NCBI GenBank assembly: GCA_937901395.1
Contig: CALCDB010000033.1
Location: forward strand, 1-10,052
Direction: 5' to 3'
Length of the DNA stretch: 10,052 nt
Source: an uncultured Verrucomicrobiota bacterium
GTDB lineage: Bacteria; Verrucomicrobiota; Kiritimatiellia; RFP12; UBA1067
A model generated the notes under the pieces. That model worked only from the letters and a program-made list of their open reading frames with translations, had not been told where the DNA came from and made no database searches. The translations under genes were made by a program, and so were the position numbers. Within the stretch, counting starts at the first letter, position 1, and each line of letters begins with the position of its first letter. Shown here one piece after another: positions 1 to 8,353 of the stretch.

Positions 1-3000
1 CGGTGTCAAGCCCAGTTACCGTCATTACCGTAACGCCCTCTTCTGGTATCGTCCACGCCGAAAGGTCGAGCGTGAATCCTACGTTGTTGTCGGAGAACGT
101 GGTCGCGGTAAGCGTCGCACCATTGTCGAGCTTGATCGTCGACTCGCCCATGATCGAGAAGATGTCGAAGGTGACGCTCTTCTTGATGTCGGCGATTGCG
201 TCGTTACCGTAGAATTGGAACGAACCATCATTCGTGAAGCCGTGGCTCTTATCGTCCATCACTTTGAAGGTCGCGCCATTCGGCACGGAGACCGTCAGCG
301 TCGTATCCGCGGGAATGGTGAACGCATCGAGCGTGAACGTACCCTCGCGCACGATCACCGTGCCACCACCGACGAAGTTGCCCTTCGAGATCAGGTATTC
401 GCCCGCGCCGATCTTGGTGAGCTGCTTGCCGTTCAACTTGTAGTCGAACTGATTCCAGCCATTGGAAAGCGAGTGCAGCACGACGGGTTCTTCCTCGCTC
501 TCCTGCGTTACCGAAACGATGGAATCGGCCTCGAAGTCGATCAAGTAGCAACCGATATGATTGTAAGCAGTCGTGCTGGTAGTGGCGAGCGTGCCGCCAT
601 TGAGCGTCATGTTCGCGCTGTCATTATCGAAGCCGTTTACATCGAAGGTTCCGCCATCGTTGATTTCAATTTCGCCAGTGTAGATACTGCCAACTTGCTT
701 GTAATATCCACCATTTTCAACTACAATCTTCGTGAATGGCACCATAAGATCGAAGGTAATCGCGCGAGTATCGTCGATGACAAGCCAATCCTCATCAATG
801 CGCGGAATTGGGTTGCCGCTCGCATCGACGAACGCGGTCGTATCGTCAACCGTAATCTCTTCGCCCTTCTCCGCGATGTATATTCCCATTCCCGTGCGAG
901 ATTTCGCCGTTACCGCCAATACATACTGACTCGTCTTGTCGTCATACTTCGCATCAACGGTGTAGTATGGATTCTCCGCAGGTGGAATTATGGTAACCTT
1001 GTCCGTCTGCTCCATCGTGCCGGTAAGTTTCACCGTCGAACCCGCATATCGAGCAAGATCAACGCCCGTAAGGTCGAAGCAAATCGAACCCTGCTCGCCA
1101 ATTACCGTAGGACCGCCGGAAATCGACAACGCCACCTTATCAATCGTAATCGGCGCGTTTACGTACGTCGAACCAAGATTGACGATCTCATAATCGCCCA
1201 TGAACGTAATCGAGGTTTCGCCATTGTCGATCGAGATGGATTCGTAACTACCTGCCGTATCGATCGTGATCGTCGAATCGCTCTCGCCAGGAGTGAGCTC
1301 CAACACCGAACCGTCCGCCGGCACATCGTACTTCGCTTCGTCGCCATCCTTCGTCCACGCCTCGGTGGCCGACCAAGTCTCTTCGCCATTGAAAGTTCGC
1401 ATATACGTACCGTTCGGGCATTCATACGGGAACTCCTCCACGAGCGCATCAATCGCCTTCTGTCCAAGCTTCGCCGTATATACGCGCATCGCATTAATCG
1501 TGCTCTGCCGTGTACGCGGGTCGTCAATACCATACGTATCTTTCGTAATCCAATTTACTCCGCTATTGCCGATGCCGCCATTAATCGAGCAAAGCTGCAT
1601 ACCATTGCCAAGCACGATATCGCTATCCGAAACATATGTCGTCCACGGCTTGCCATCGAGATAAACCTCAACCGTATTGCCAAGCTTGTTGAAGATATAG
1701 AGATGCTCCTTCTCGAAAGCATTCGGAACCTTCATCTCCGCCAAAATCCTATACCTCTCCATATTGACGCCTTTTTGTCCCGCGACATAAACGAGATATA
1801 CGGTGCTATCTGCGATCGAGCCGGTCATAAGACCGATCACGCCATACTGTCCATCGGAATTCGGGTGCGCCGAAGAACCGAACATCATCAACGCGCACTT
1901 ATCCAAAGGCGGCAATGTGCAAGCAACCGCACATGAGAAATTGCTCGGAATGTCGAAGCCGGTCCAATCACGATATGGATGCGTTGCGGAATATACCGCA
2001 TCATATCCGCCGCCTTCCACTGGACGGAAATCGCTCGTAAGTTCTCCGCCGAACCCTCCCGCATCACGGCTCATCGCGCCAGTATCCTGTCCGATATTGG
2101 ATAAGTCGCCGTTAAATTCGTAATCCATCCAACAGGCCTTTCCGCCTACAACGGGAACATTCCAAATCGCGACTCCGCCGACAAAGGAAACGTCAATCTT
2201 GGCGACTTCAGCTTCGCTTAGCTCGTATCCATCCGCAACTTCGATCGTTACATCCACTCCTTCTGGCGATTGAATGATTACGCCCGAGCAATCAAGCTCT
2301 TCATCGAATGTGAAGTTGCCGCCATTCAAGTAGAGCGTGAACTCGTCTTCGTAGCCCAGCAACTTCCCGTTGATCTTCGAAGCGCTTACGTTCTCGCCTT
2401 TCTGCGCCTCATACATCTCGCGCCCATCGAATAGCCATTCCACATCGGTGAAATCGAACATATCCAGCAACGCCGAATACTCTTCCGCCGTAATGCCATC
2501 TACCGACTGAATCTTGAGCGTTTCCGCCTCGTCCTCCACGAAATTACGCTTTACGAACACCTTCGAGATCTTCGCTTCCTGCAAAAGCGCGAGATCGTCC
2601 TTCGCGAAGTAAAGCGTCACCGAATCCGTCTCGCAGGTAAAGCCGACCTGAACTTCAGTTGGTTCTTCAATTTGCGCCGTGAAAAGATCGACGATATTCG
2701 CAATGCTAATCTCCTCGTCACTGATCGTATCGTAAAGCATGCTCTTGGAATACGCAACCGTGTTCTCGTTATAGACGAGAGTCTTGTTTTCAATCATCGT
2801 CGGCTCAACCGTCTCATCGGCATCCGCTACATATACCGGCATATTCAAAATCTTATCGCTTGAGGTAGTGAGCGTGCCCTCGCAAATCGCTACCGGCGAA
2901 TCCTCTTCCGTTCCCGCCGGGAAGATATACGTTACATCCTTCGCCATTGTCGCGCCGCCGATTCCCAACGTTCCCGTAAGCGAGAAGATACCCTCCGCCA

Positions 3001-4576
3001 TATTGAGCGTAACCGCTCCGCACTGCGACCCAGTAGACGGCTCTCTCGTAATTTCAATCGCGCCTTCGCCCGTCTTCATGAGAAGTGGCTGCGCTCCACC
3101 GCCAGTCCATGTCGAGATTGACGCATCGAACTGAAGCTTCGAATTCTTGCCTACGTAGACAGCGCAACCGCGAGTTCCATCCGAGCCGAGATGAAACGCG
3201 CCTTCGCCCAACTGACGAATCACGGCTGGCTTTGCGAACGCCTGCGCCTCGCTCGCCGGAACGTAAATCTGCTCTCTATCCGTTACCGCGCCGCCGCGAA
3301 TACGGAAGCGTGATTCGCCATTGCCAGCAGTATTAGAATTGATGTTAAAAGTAGTAAGCGAGCCCGGCTCCAAATAGAACCGCTGATGATAGAAGCAAGT
3401 TGTATTCTCTATCTGCGTGATGTTCAAGGTCGAACCATCGTCAACACGAATTACGCCATCGACCGAAACATCACCGCTCCAACCCGAAAGATCCTTCGCC
3501 GAAAGATTGAGCGTCGCCCCATCCGTAATCCAAAGCGTAGGATTCTCATTCGTGCCATTCGTACCGAACTTGGTATTTCCGTTCTGCCATGTCATCGTAT
3601 GCGTACCACCCGCGAGAATGATATGGGTTTTAAGGGTCGCCGTTGCTGTTCCGAATGGGAGCGTAACTCCAAACTCGCCATCGCCCACGAACTTAAACGT
3701 CTCTTTATCTCCCGCCGACTTGATTGCCGACAAAATTCCCGACGCGTCAAATCCATTCGTCGCATCGTAATTGTATACAACCGAACCCGCCAAACCGTCC
3801 GACACGAACGAACCAACGCTCAGCATTTCGCAACCCTCGATCGTCAGTTTCGCCGTCTCGTCGCCAAGCAACGAAATCGAGGCGAAAACCGTCGATTCTT
3901 CAATCGTCCAGGTATTCTCGCCGTCAACCGTCAGTTTCACGACGCCCTGCGGATTGCCACCGCTCGGCGGCTCGTCATCCCACACAATCTGATCGCCGGA
4001 GATCGTCCCCTCGTAGGTGGCCGGAGTCGAAACAATCGTTCCTTCAAGAATCGACGCCGGCGTATACACGTCGCCATTCGCACTCGCCCCAAAGAACCTA
4101 CCCGTATCGGTAGTGGCGCAGAAGCGCGGCATCACGGTTCCACCGGAACCATTGAGCCACGCTACCGCGCCACTGTATGTAGTTCCGACCGTGACCGTGG
4201 GACCATCGGTGAAGACGTAGACGCGCTTCACGCGATTGTTCCCCGCCCAATTCCAGTTGCCTTGCGTCGTATCCACGGTTTCCGACACATATTCCGTGCC
4301 ATCGATGGTAAACTTGATCTTTTGCACATTGTTATTGCCGTCTGGAGCTTGAGCGATGGTGATCTTGGTGATCTTCACCGTCGAGCCAACAACCAACTCG
4401 TCTGTGGCTTTGATGCAGAACTTGTCTTGATTATCTCCATAGTTGCAGTTGCCATTGTCCGTCGTTGCGACGGTAATGGTTACGGCCTTGTCAGTGACGA
4501 CCGTAGTTGCCGCGCGAGCAGAAAGCCCGCACACCGACATAATGGCAAGCGCCATCAATTTCATCATTGTTTTCAT
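1..4576 (-). CDS. Giant secreted protein with PATR-like repeats and a LamG-like domain (3' end off window)
   Basis: The frame is open from the ATG at 4576 to the window edge: 1525 complete codons, with no stop seen on translation, so the C-terminus is missing. Residues 1-22 form a Sec signal peptide (MKTMMK, hydrophobic core, cleavage after SARA). An AGGA lies 7 nt before this ATG; the ATG at 4584 is followed by a stop after three codons. The rest is rich in G, T, N, D and short beta-strand patterns, as in secreted beta-helix proteins. Two stretches match the passenger-associated (PATR, autotransporter) repeat form LxKxGxGxxxI...GTxTL: about residues 496-535 (LLMKTGEGAIEI) and 1380-1420 (LTKIGAGEYLISKG, then GGGTVIVREGTFTL). 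Residues about 815-1050 resemble a LamG/concanavalin-like jelly roll (MDYEFNGDLSN, LYIFNKLGNTVEVYLDGKPW, AMRVYTAKL). It is probably a surface or exported adhesin or glycan-binding protein. An autotransporter barrel or sorting tail may lie beyond the left edge. Secretion is well supported; the function is inferred. Confidence 0.5.
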   Translation of the reverse strand, partial: MKTMMKLMALAIMSVCGLSARAATTVVTDKAVTITVATTDNGNCNYGDNQDKFCIKATDELVVGSTVKITKITIAQAPDGNNNVQKIKFTIDGTEYVSETVDTTQGNWNWAGNNRVKRVYVFTDGPTVTVGTTYSGAVAWLNGSGGTVMPRFCATTDTGRFFGASANGDVYTPASILEGTIVSTPATYEGTISGDQIVWDDEPPSGGNPQGVVKLTVDGENTWTIEESTVFASISLLGDETAKLTIEGCEMLSVGSFVSDGLAGSVVYNYDATNGFDASGILSAIKSAGDKETFKFVGDGEFGVTLPFGTATATLKTHIILAGGTHTMTWQNGNTKFGTNGTNENPTLWITDGATLNLSAKDLSGWSGDVSVDGVIRVDDGSTLNITQIENTTCFYHQRFYLEPGSLTTFNINSNTAGNGESRFRIRGGAVTDREQIYVPASEAQAFAKPAVIRQLGEGAFHLGSDGTRGCAVYVGKNSKLQFDASISTWTGGGAQPLLMKTGEGAIEITREPSTGSQCGAVTLNMAEGIFSLTGTLGIGGATMAKDVTYIFPAGTEEDSPVAICEGTLTTSSDKILNMPVYVADADETVEPTMIENKTLVYNENTVAYSKSMLYDTISDEEISIANIVDLFTAQIEEPTEVQVGFTCETDSVTLYFAKDDLALLQEAKISKVFVKRNFVEDEAETLKIQSVDGITAEEYSALLDMFDFTDVEWLFDGREMYEAQKGENVSASKINGKLLGYEDEFTLYLNGGNFTFDEELDCSGVIIQSPEGVDVTIEVADGYELSEAEVAKIDVSFVGGVAIWNVPVVGGKACWMDYEFNGDLSNIGQDTGAMSRDAGGFGGELTSDFRPVEGGGYDAVYSATHPYRDWTGFDIPSNFSCAVACTLPPLDKCALMMFGSSAHPNSDGQYGVIGLMTGSIADSTVYLVYVAGQKGVNMERYRILAEMKVPNAFEKEHLYIFNKLGNTVEVYLDGKPWTTYVSDSDIVLGNGMQLCSINGGIGNSGVNWITKDTYGIDDPRTRQSTINAMRVYTAKLGQKAIDALVEEFPYECPNGTYMRTFNGEETWSATEAWTKDGDEAKYDVPADGSVLELTPGESDSTITIDTAGSYESISIDNGETSITFMGDYEIVNLGSTYVNAPITIDKVALSISGGPTVIGEQGSICFDLTGVDLARYAGSTVKLTGTMEQTDKVTIIPPAENPYYTVDAKYDDKTSQYVLAVTAKSRTGMGIYIAEKGEEITVDDTTAFVDASGNPIPRIDEDWLVIDDTRAITFDLMVPFTKIVVENGGYYKQVGSIYTGEIEINDGGTFDVNGFDNDSANMTLNGGTLATTSTTAYNHIGCYLIDFEADSIVSVTQESEEEPVVLHSLSNGWNQFDYKLNGKQLTKIGAGEYLISKGNFVGGGTVIVREGTFTLDAFTIPADTTLTVSVPNGATFKVMDDKSHGFTNDGSFQFYGNDAIADIKKSVTFDIFSIMGESTIKLDNGATLTATTFSDNNVGFTLDLSAWTIPEEGVTVMTVTGLDT

Positions 4577-4643
4577 TGTTTCATCCTTTTATTTTGGGTT
4601 TTGACTATGTGACTATACAAAAATTTCCTATTCAATGTTGGAA

Positions 4644-4672
4644 ATATTACCACAAAATTTCGCATCTGTCAA
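4644..4672 (-). promoter_or_regulatory. Sigma70-type promoter of the giant secreted protein gene
   Basis: On the minus strand a perfect TTGACA (4672-4667) is followed after 17 nt by TAATAT (4649-4644, four of six matches to TATAAT). The predicted start is near 4637, giving a leader of about 60 nt that ends in the AGGA site. The surrounding 4577-4704 gap is AT-rich, contains a heptamer repeated in tandem (TGACTAT at 4602-4608 and 4610-4616), and shows no clear terminator for the peptidase gene upstream. Confidence 0.5.
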
Positions 4673-4704
4673 CCAAGCAAGAACGGTATGGGACGACGCT
4701 TCCA

Positions 4705-6135
4705 TCATTTGATGATTACTCGCGGTGGCACGGATCCGGAACCGCAAACCTTTTCGCCGGGAAGAATCTCGCTGATCTTGACGAGCGGGTCGCCGTAGAG
4801 GAGCGATTCGTAAGCGGTCCAACGATGCCAAGTTCCGGAGCCGAACTTTTCGATATAGGCGGTGTGGGCGGCTTGCCACGCGAGACCGGCATTCAACCGT
4901 TCCTTGCAAAGCTTGGTTAGGAGAAGCCCCTCATATTGCGTCGCATACGGGTCGCCGCAAGTAGTAACCAGCGCAACATCGTTCTTGCCCGCGCCATCGT
5001 GGGTATTATGGAACCCCACTACTTCCCCGCCGCGCGGGTTGCAAATCGCCGCAACGCCCATCGATGGATAGCGCATATTCTTCAAATCGCCGAATGTCGT
5101 CGTTAGATCAGGCCGCCCCGTCAAGCATGGCATCGCAAAAACGCCGAACTTTACGAGCGTAGTCGTCTCGCGAAATTGCGCATCGGTAATTCCGGTCTCG
5201 TAGGCCTCCCTTTCAAGACCATGACACTTGGCGACGACCGCCTCCCATCCACTTTCGTCGGCGAAGAAATCAGCGGCCGCATTCCCAAGCGGAATCACCA
5301 TCGCTCCCTTAATCGGATTGTACCAGGCGAAATAGTCGCGAAAACTGCGCCTCGCGGCGATGATTCCATCGGTAGCCGAATCGGGATGCTTTGGGTCGAA
5401 GAAATCGAAATACCCATCGGCATAGGCGTGGCGTTCAGTCGGCCAATACTCACTACCGCGCGAGACCACCGCGCCAAGCTTGGCGCCAGCGCAAGCGTAA
5501 CGGTGACGCCCGGCAAAGGCGCTCGACTCCACCGCGGCCACTTTCTCGCCATAGCCCTTGATTATCTCGGCGAACGTCGGAACCTTGCCATCCGTGTTAT
5601 TTGGCCACGGGACGAGCGGGATGCGCGATACGACCACATCGGGCTTTTCATCGCCATCAATGAGCGCGTATGGATAGTCGGTCGCAAGCGTCTTGCCGCT
5701 GAAGGTTCGCTTAAAGCCGGGAATCGTGTTGTCGAGCGAAAGCGCGAGCGGTCCATACTTATCGCCATACAAGCCGGGAACGATGAACGATTCTTCGCTC
5801 TTATCATCCATCGAAGCCCATTCGCTCCACGCGCCGCCCAAGACGAAATACTTGGCGCCGAGCTTCGCCTGCTCATCAATGAACGCCTTGATCCTCGCCG
5901 ATGGGGTAGCGCCTTCGTATCGAGCGTATATCTCGGCGGCGTTCTTTACGGCGAAGGTCAATTCGGGATGAGCCGACTGCCGCTTTTCGATATAGTCCGT
6001 AAACGGCTCGACGAAATCGTTTGGAGCGATGAGGATGTAATCGCCGAGCGCGGAAGCGGCGGCAAGCGGTTCGGCGCGAAGCTTCGCGCCAAGCGATGCC
6101 ATGCAACAAAGTACGCTTATGAAAATCGTTTTCAT
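4705..6135 (-). CDS. Secreted clan CD cysteine peptidase, C25 (gingipain)-like
   Basis: I place the start at 6135 (476 residues, MKTIFISVLCCMASLG), because this ATG begins a normal Sec signal peptide with cleavage likely after KLRA. The upstream in-frame ATG codons at 6159 and 6144 overlap the gene's own -10 box. The following landmarks count from the 6159 ATG; subtract 8 for the chosen start. The N-terminal half has the C25 pattern: YILIAPNDFVEPF (41-53), TPSARIKAFI (85-94), KYFVLGG (103-109) and PYALIDGDEKPDVVVSRIP (163-181). The proposed dyad is His313, in VVAKCHG after a hydrophobic strand, and Cys345, in FGVFAMPCLTG. Their 32-residue spacing is close to that of gingipain R, and the HG and C-T-G contexts are typical of clan CD. 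The chain ends soon after LLYGDPLVKI, with no type IX secretion tail, so it is probably periplasmic or released. It lies 128 nt upstream of the giant secreted protein gene, a possible substrate or partner (inference). The substrate is unknown. Confidence 0.5.
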   Translation of the reverse strand: MKTIFISVLCCMASLGAKLRAEPLAAASALGDYILIAPNDFVEPFTDYIEKRQSAHPELTFAVKNAAEIYARYEGATPSARIKAFIDEQAKLGAKYFVLGGAWSEWASMDDKSEESFIVPGLYGDKYGPLALSLDNTIPGFKRTFSGKTLATDYPYALIDGDEKPDVVVSRIPLVPWPNNTDGKVPTFAEIIKGYGEKVAAVESSAFAGRHRYACAGAKLGAVVSRGSEYWPTERHAYADGYFDFFDPKHPDSATDGIIAARRSFRDYFAWYNPIKGAMVIPLGNAAADFFADESGWEAVVAKCHGLEREAYETGITDAQFRETTTLVKFGVFAMPCLTGRPDLTTTFGDLKNMRYPSMGVAAICNPRGGEVVGFHNTHDGAGKNDVALVTTCGDPYATQYEGLLLTKLCKERLNAGLAWQAAHTAYIEKFGSGTWHRWTAYESLLYGDPLVKISEILPGEKVCGSGSVPPRVIIK

Positions 6136-6142
6136 CGGGCGC

Positions 6143-6172
6143 ATTATACCATAACCCATGACAAAGAATCAA
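6143..6172 (-). promoter_or_regulatory. Extended -10 promoter of the C25-like peptidase gene
   Basis: The minus strand carries TGGTATAAT, a perfect -10 hexamer (6148-6143) with an extended TGn. A moderate TTGATT lies 18 nt upstream (6172-6167), inside the end of the decarboxylase gene. The predicted start falls at about 6136, next to the ATG at 6135, so the transcript would be leaderless or nearly so. No Shine-Dalgarno sequence precedes this ATG. The site argues against translation from the upstream in-frame ATGs at 6159 and 6144. Confidence 0.5.
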
Positions 6173-8319
6173 CTCTTCGCCAACCGCTTTTCCTCATCGC
6201 AATTCAAAACCTCGACATAATACGGGGAATGTCCGCCACGACAGAACAAGCCATGAACCGCGCTGGGTCCATCGTTCTTGATTACCGCCTCGATCAGCTT
6301 CACCATCGCCTTGGTGATTCTCAAACCCGGGATGAAGACCGGAATGCCCGGCGGATACGGAACCAGGAATTGCGAGGCGATTCTGCCCTCCGATTCTTCG
6401 ATGGGCACGAGCTCGCCATCGCAAAGCGCCGCATCGTGCGGCAGAATAACGGGCTGCCCTTCCACCGACTCGTTTACCAGCGTCGAGGAATTCGGCGAAC
6501 CCGCCTTGCCAATCAACGCGCGATTGCAGCGGCAGACTCTAAAAAGATCCTCGAAGTGCTCTTCGGCGGTTCCCGTAGTAACCAAGAATAGGATAGTCGT
6601 GGACGATGCCTTCTCCCATTGGATATGCGCCTTCAGCAATTCCTTGCGAAACGCCTGACAGGCGAGCGCGGAACGAAATGTCATCACGATCTTAAGCGGA
6701 TCCTTGAGATAGCCCTGTCGGCTCCAATCGCCTCCATCGCCGGCGATTCCCTCCAGCGAGGCGAAGCACTCATCTTCGCTCTTGCCGCAGACGCGCGCCA
6801 CGCGACGCTTGAAATCGGCCGTCCACTTCAAGCGCTCGTCCAACAGCTTGAGCCCCTCCATTCGCATCTGCACGCCCGCGATATCGAGCGTGGCCAAGAA
6901 CGGATAGTGCGGTGAGGTGGAGTGCCAATAGCGCAGGAATTCGCGCAGATCATGGGTGAACTTCTCGTAGGAGCCATGCCCATGCAAGGCGAAGCGCTTG
7001 CGCAACCAGCGATATTGCGGCGAGGCATCATCCTCCAGCAACGCCTTGAAGCGCGTGGAGACGTGGATCATCGAGGCCTGCGAGAAGGCCGTCATCGTCT
7101 TATGGGTGGACTGCACGGCGAAGTGCGCCCCGCAAGTCTCGTTCACCGCGTTATAGCGCATCGTCAATCCGCTATCGCGATCGCGCCGCGTATAGAACGG
7201 ATGGAAGTTGAGATACGCCGCCCACGCCTCGTCCGCGTAGAACAGGACGCCCGCCTGTTCGCAGAGACGTGCGATCTCCCAGACCGGATAGAGTACGCCC
7301 TCGTAGGTGCAGGTGGTGAGGATCAGCAGGCGGGGACGCTCCGCCTCGGACGTCTTGCGCTCGAGCGCCTTGCGGATGTCTTCAAGCGCGACCGGACCCC
7401 ACACGCCGAGCGCCGAGTTCCAGCGCGCGGGCAGATAGCGCGGAACCGCGCCGGAAGTGACGATCGCGTGATGCACGCTCTTGTGACAGTTGCGGTCGAC
7501 CAGCACCACTTCGCCGGGACGCAGCAGCGTCATCAGCATCGCCTTGTTGGAAGTGGAGGTGCCGTTCGTCACGTAACGGCTCTGCGCCGTCGCGAAGATC
7601 TCGCTCGTGAGCTTCTGCGCCTCTGAAAGCGGAGTATGCGCTTCGGGACTCGACAGGTCGCCGAGCGACTCGACGGATACGGAGAGGTCGGTGCGGAAGA
7701 TCGTGTCGCCGAAGGCCTCGTGAAAGCCCTTGAGGAACGGCGAAGAGGAGAAGCCGCGTCCGCCGTTGTGTCCGGGCGTGTGCCAGTTCGTGCCGGCCTT
7801 CGTCTTCACGTACTGCTTGAGCGCGGTCGAGAAGCGCGGCAGCCAGAAGCTCTTGAAGAGGTGGACGATGCGTTCGTGATAACGCGCGGGACATTCCAGC
7901 ACGCGCGCCTCCTTCTTCGTCCAGCGGCGCGCGGGAAGCGTGACCTCGGCGTGACCGGGACGCGTGAGCACGACCTTGGGGACCGCAGGGAAGAACACCT
8001 TCAGCCACTCGCGGGGAGTCTTGCCGTCGATCGGCGTCTCCATCATGTCGTCGTCAATGATGAAGAGGCAGCAGGCGCGCCCGGCCTCGGTCAATACGCC
8101 GCGCGGACCGCGGCTGGTGAAGAGCGCCTTCGCGAAGGCTTCGCCGTCCTGCGAGACCACGAGCCTGAGCGGCGGATAATCGAGCGGCGCATCGGTATCG
8201 AAGGTCTCGCGGCAGAAATCGCGGAACGCGTCGTTGAGACCGTACTCGACGACGGGAAGACGACGGGAATCGAGGCGCCCCGCCTTATGCAGATAGAAAA
8301 CCGTCAGCGATCTGACCAT
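6169..8319 (-). CDS. PLP-dependent Orn/Lys/Arg-type decarboxylase (716 aa)
   Basis: This is a fold-type I, PLP-dependent basic amino acid decarboxylase of the large class (E. coli LdcI and AdiA are 715-755 residues). It would remove CO2 from lysine, arginine or ornithine to give cadaverine, agmatine or putrescine in the cytoplasm, for polyamine supply or acid resistance. An N-terminal wing domain (about 1-140) is followed by the core: HTPGHNGG (180-187), phosphate-binding NGTSTSNK (252-259), DRNCHKSVHHA (275-285), Asp363 in YADEAW for the PLP ring nitrogen, and Schiff-base Lys407 in QSTHK. The C-terminal domain has YPPGIPVFIPG (655-665), followed by Leu where relatives usually have Glu. The substrate cannot be read from these motifs. 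No antiporter gene is visible nearby. GC content drops along the gene: the 60-nt line at 7741 has 41 G+C and that at 6541 has 28. The start is set by the promoter just upstream and by the full-length wing domain. The stop codon lies 33 nt before the peptidase start. Confidence 0.5.
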   Translation of the reverse strand: MVRSLTVFYLHKAGRLDSRRLPVVEYGLNDAFRDFCRETFDTDAPLDYPPLRLVVSQDGEAFAKALFTSRGPRGVLTEAGRACCLFIIDDDMMETPIDGKTPREWLKVFFPAVPKVVLTRPGHAEVTLPARRWTKKEARVLECPARYHERIVHLFKSFWLPRFSTALKQYVKTKAGTNWHTPGHNGGRGFSSSPFLKGFHEAFGDTIFRTDLSVSVESLGDLSSPEAHTPLSEAQKLTSEIFATAQSRYVTNGTSTSNKAMLMTLLRPGEVVLVDRNCHKSVHHAIVTSGAVPRYLPARWNSALGVWGPVALEDIRKALERKTSEAERPRLLILTTCTYEGVLYPVWEIARLCEQAGVLFYADEAWAAYLNFHPFYTRRDRDSGLTMRYNAVNETCGAHFAVQSTHKTMTAFSQASMIHVSTRFKALLEDDASPQYRWLRKRFALHGHGSYEKFTHDLREFLRYWHSTSPHYPFLATLDIAGVQMRMEGLKLLDERLKWTADFKRRVARVCGKSEDECFASLEGIAGDGGDWSRQGYLKDPLKIVMTFRSALACQAFRKELLKAHIQWEKASSTTILFLVTTGTAEEHFEDLFRVCRCNRALIGKAGSPNSSTLVNESVEGQPVILPHDAALCDGELVPIEESEGRIASQFLVPYPPGIPVFIPGLRITKAMVKLIEAVIKNDGPSAVHGLFCRGGHSPYYVEVLNCDEEKRLAKS

Positions 8320-8329
8320 AGATGCGCGT

Positions 8330-8338
8330 ATTATAGCA
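8330..8338 (-). promoter_or_regulatory. Extended -10 promoter of the decarboxylase gene
   Basis: The minus strand reads TGCTATAAT (8338-8330), a perfect -10 with an extended TGn motif, in the 34-nt gap after the regulator gene. No good -35 is visible at 16-18 nt. Only 10 nt separate the -10 from the ATG at 8319, so the leader would be a few nucleotides at most. The 13-mer GCTATAATACGCG here recurs exactly at the promoter near 9611. Confidence 0.5.
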
Positions 8339-8353
8339 CATTCCGGGATCGCG

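Noticed and set aside
215..1936. Plus-strand ORF of 573 codons
   Set aside because: It lies exactly antisense and in codon register to the giant secreted protein gene, which rarely uses TTA, CTA or TCA codons. The predicted product is Arg/Ile-rich with no recognisable domain.
4525..4576. Possible lipoprotein signal at Cys16 of the giant protein or Cys18/19 of the peptidase
   Set aside because: The residues before these Cys (MSV, SVL, VLC) do not fit a lipobox; ordinary signal peptidase I sites follow.
3386..4612. Plus-strand ORF of 408 codons
   Set aside because: Same antisense register as above; it runs across the signal peptide and start of the giant gene and has no domain pattern.
4612..4617. 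Alternative -10 (TATAGT on the minus strand) for the giant gene
   Set aside because: There is only CAACAT at the -35 distance; TTGACA with 17 nt to TAATAT is clearly better.
6136..6159. Upstream start for the peptidase at 6159 (or 6144)
   Set aside because: It would add a non-signal-like extension before MKTIFISVL, and the codons overlap the TATAAT box, so transcripts from that promoter could not contain them.
5176..6591. Plus-strand ORF of 471 codons, plus others at 6922-7626, 7636-8505 and 8420-9235
   Set aside because: All are antisense to the peptidase, decarboxylase or regulator, whose motifs are unmistakable on the minus strand.
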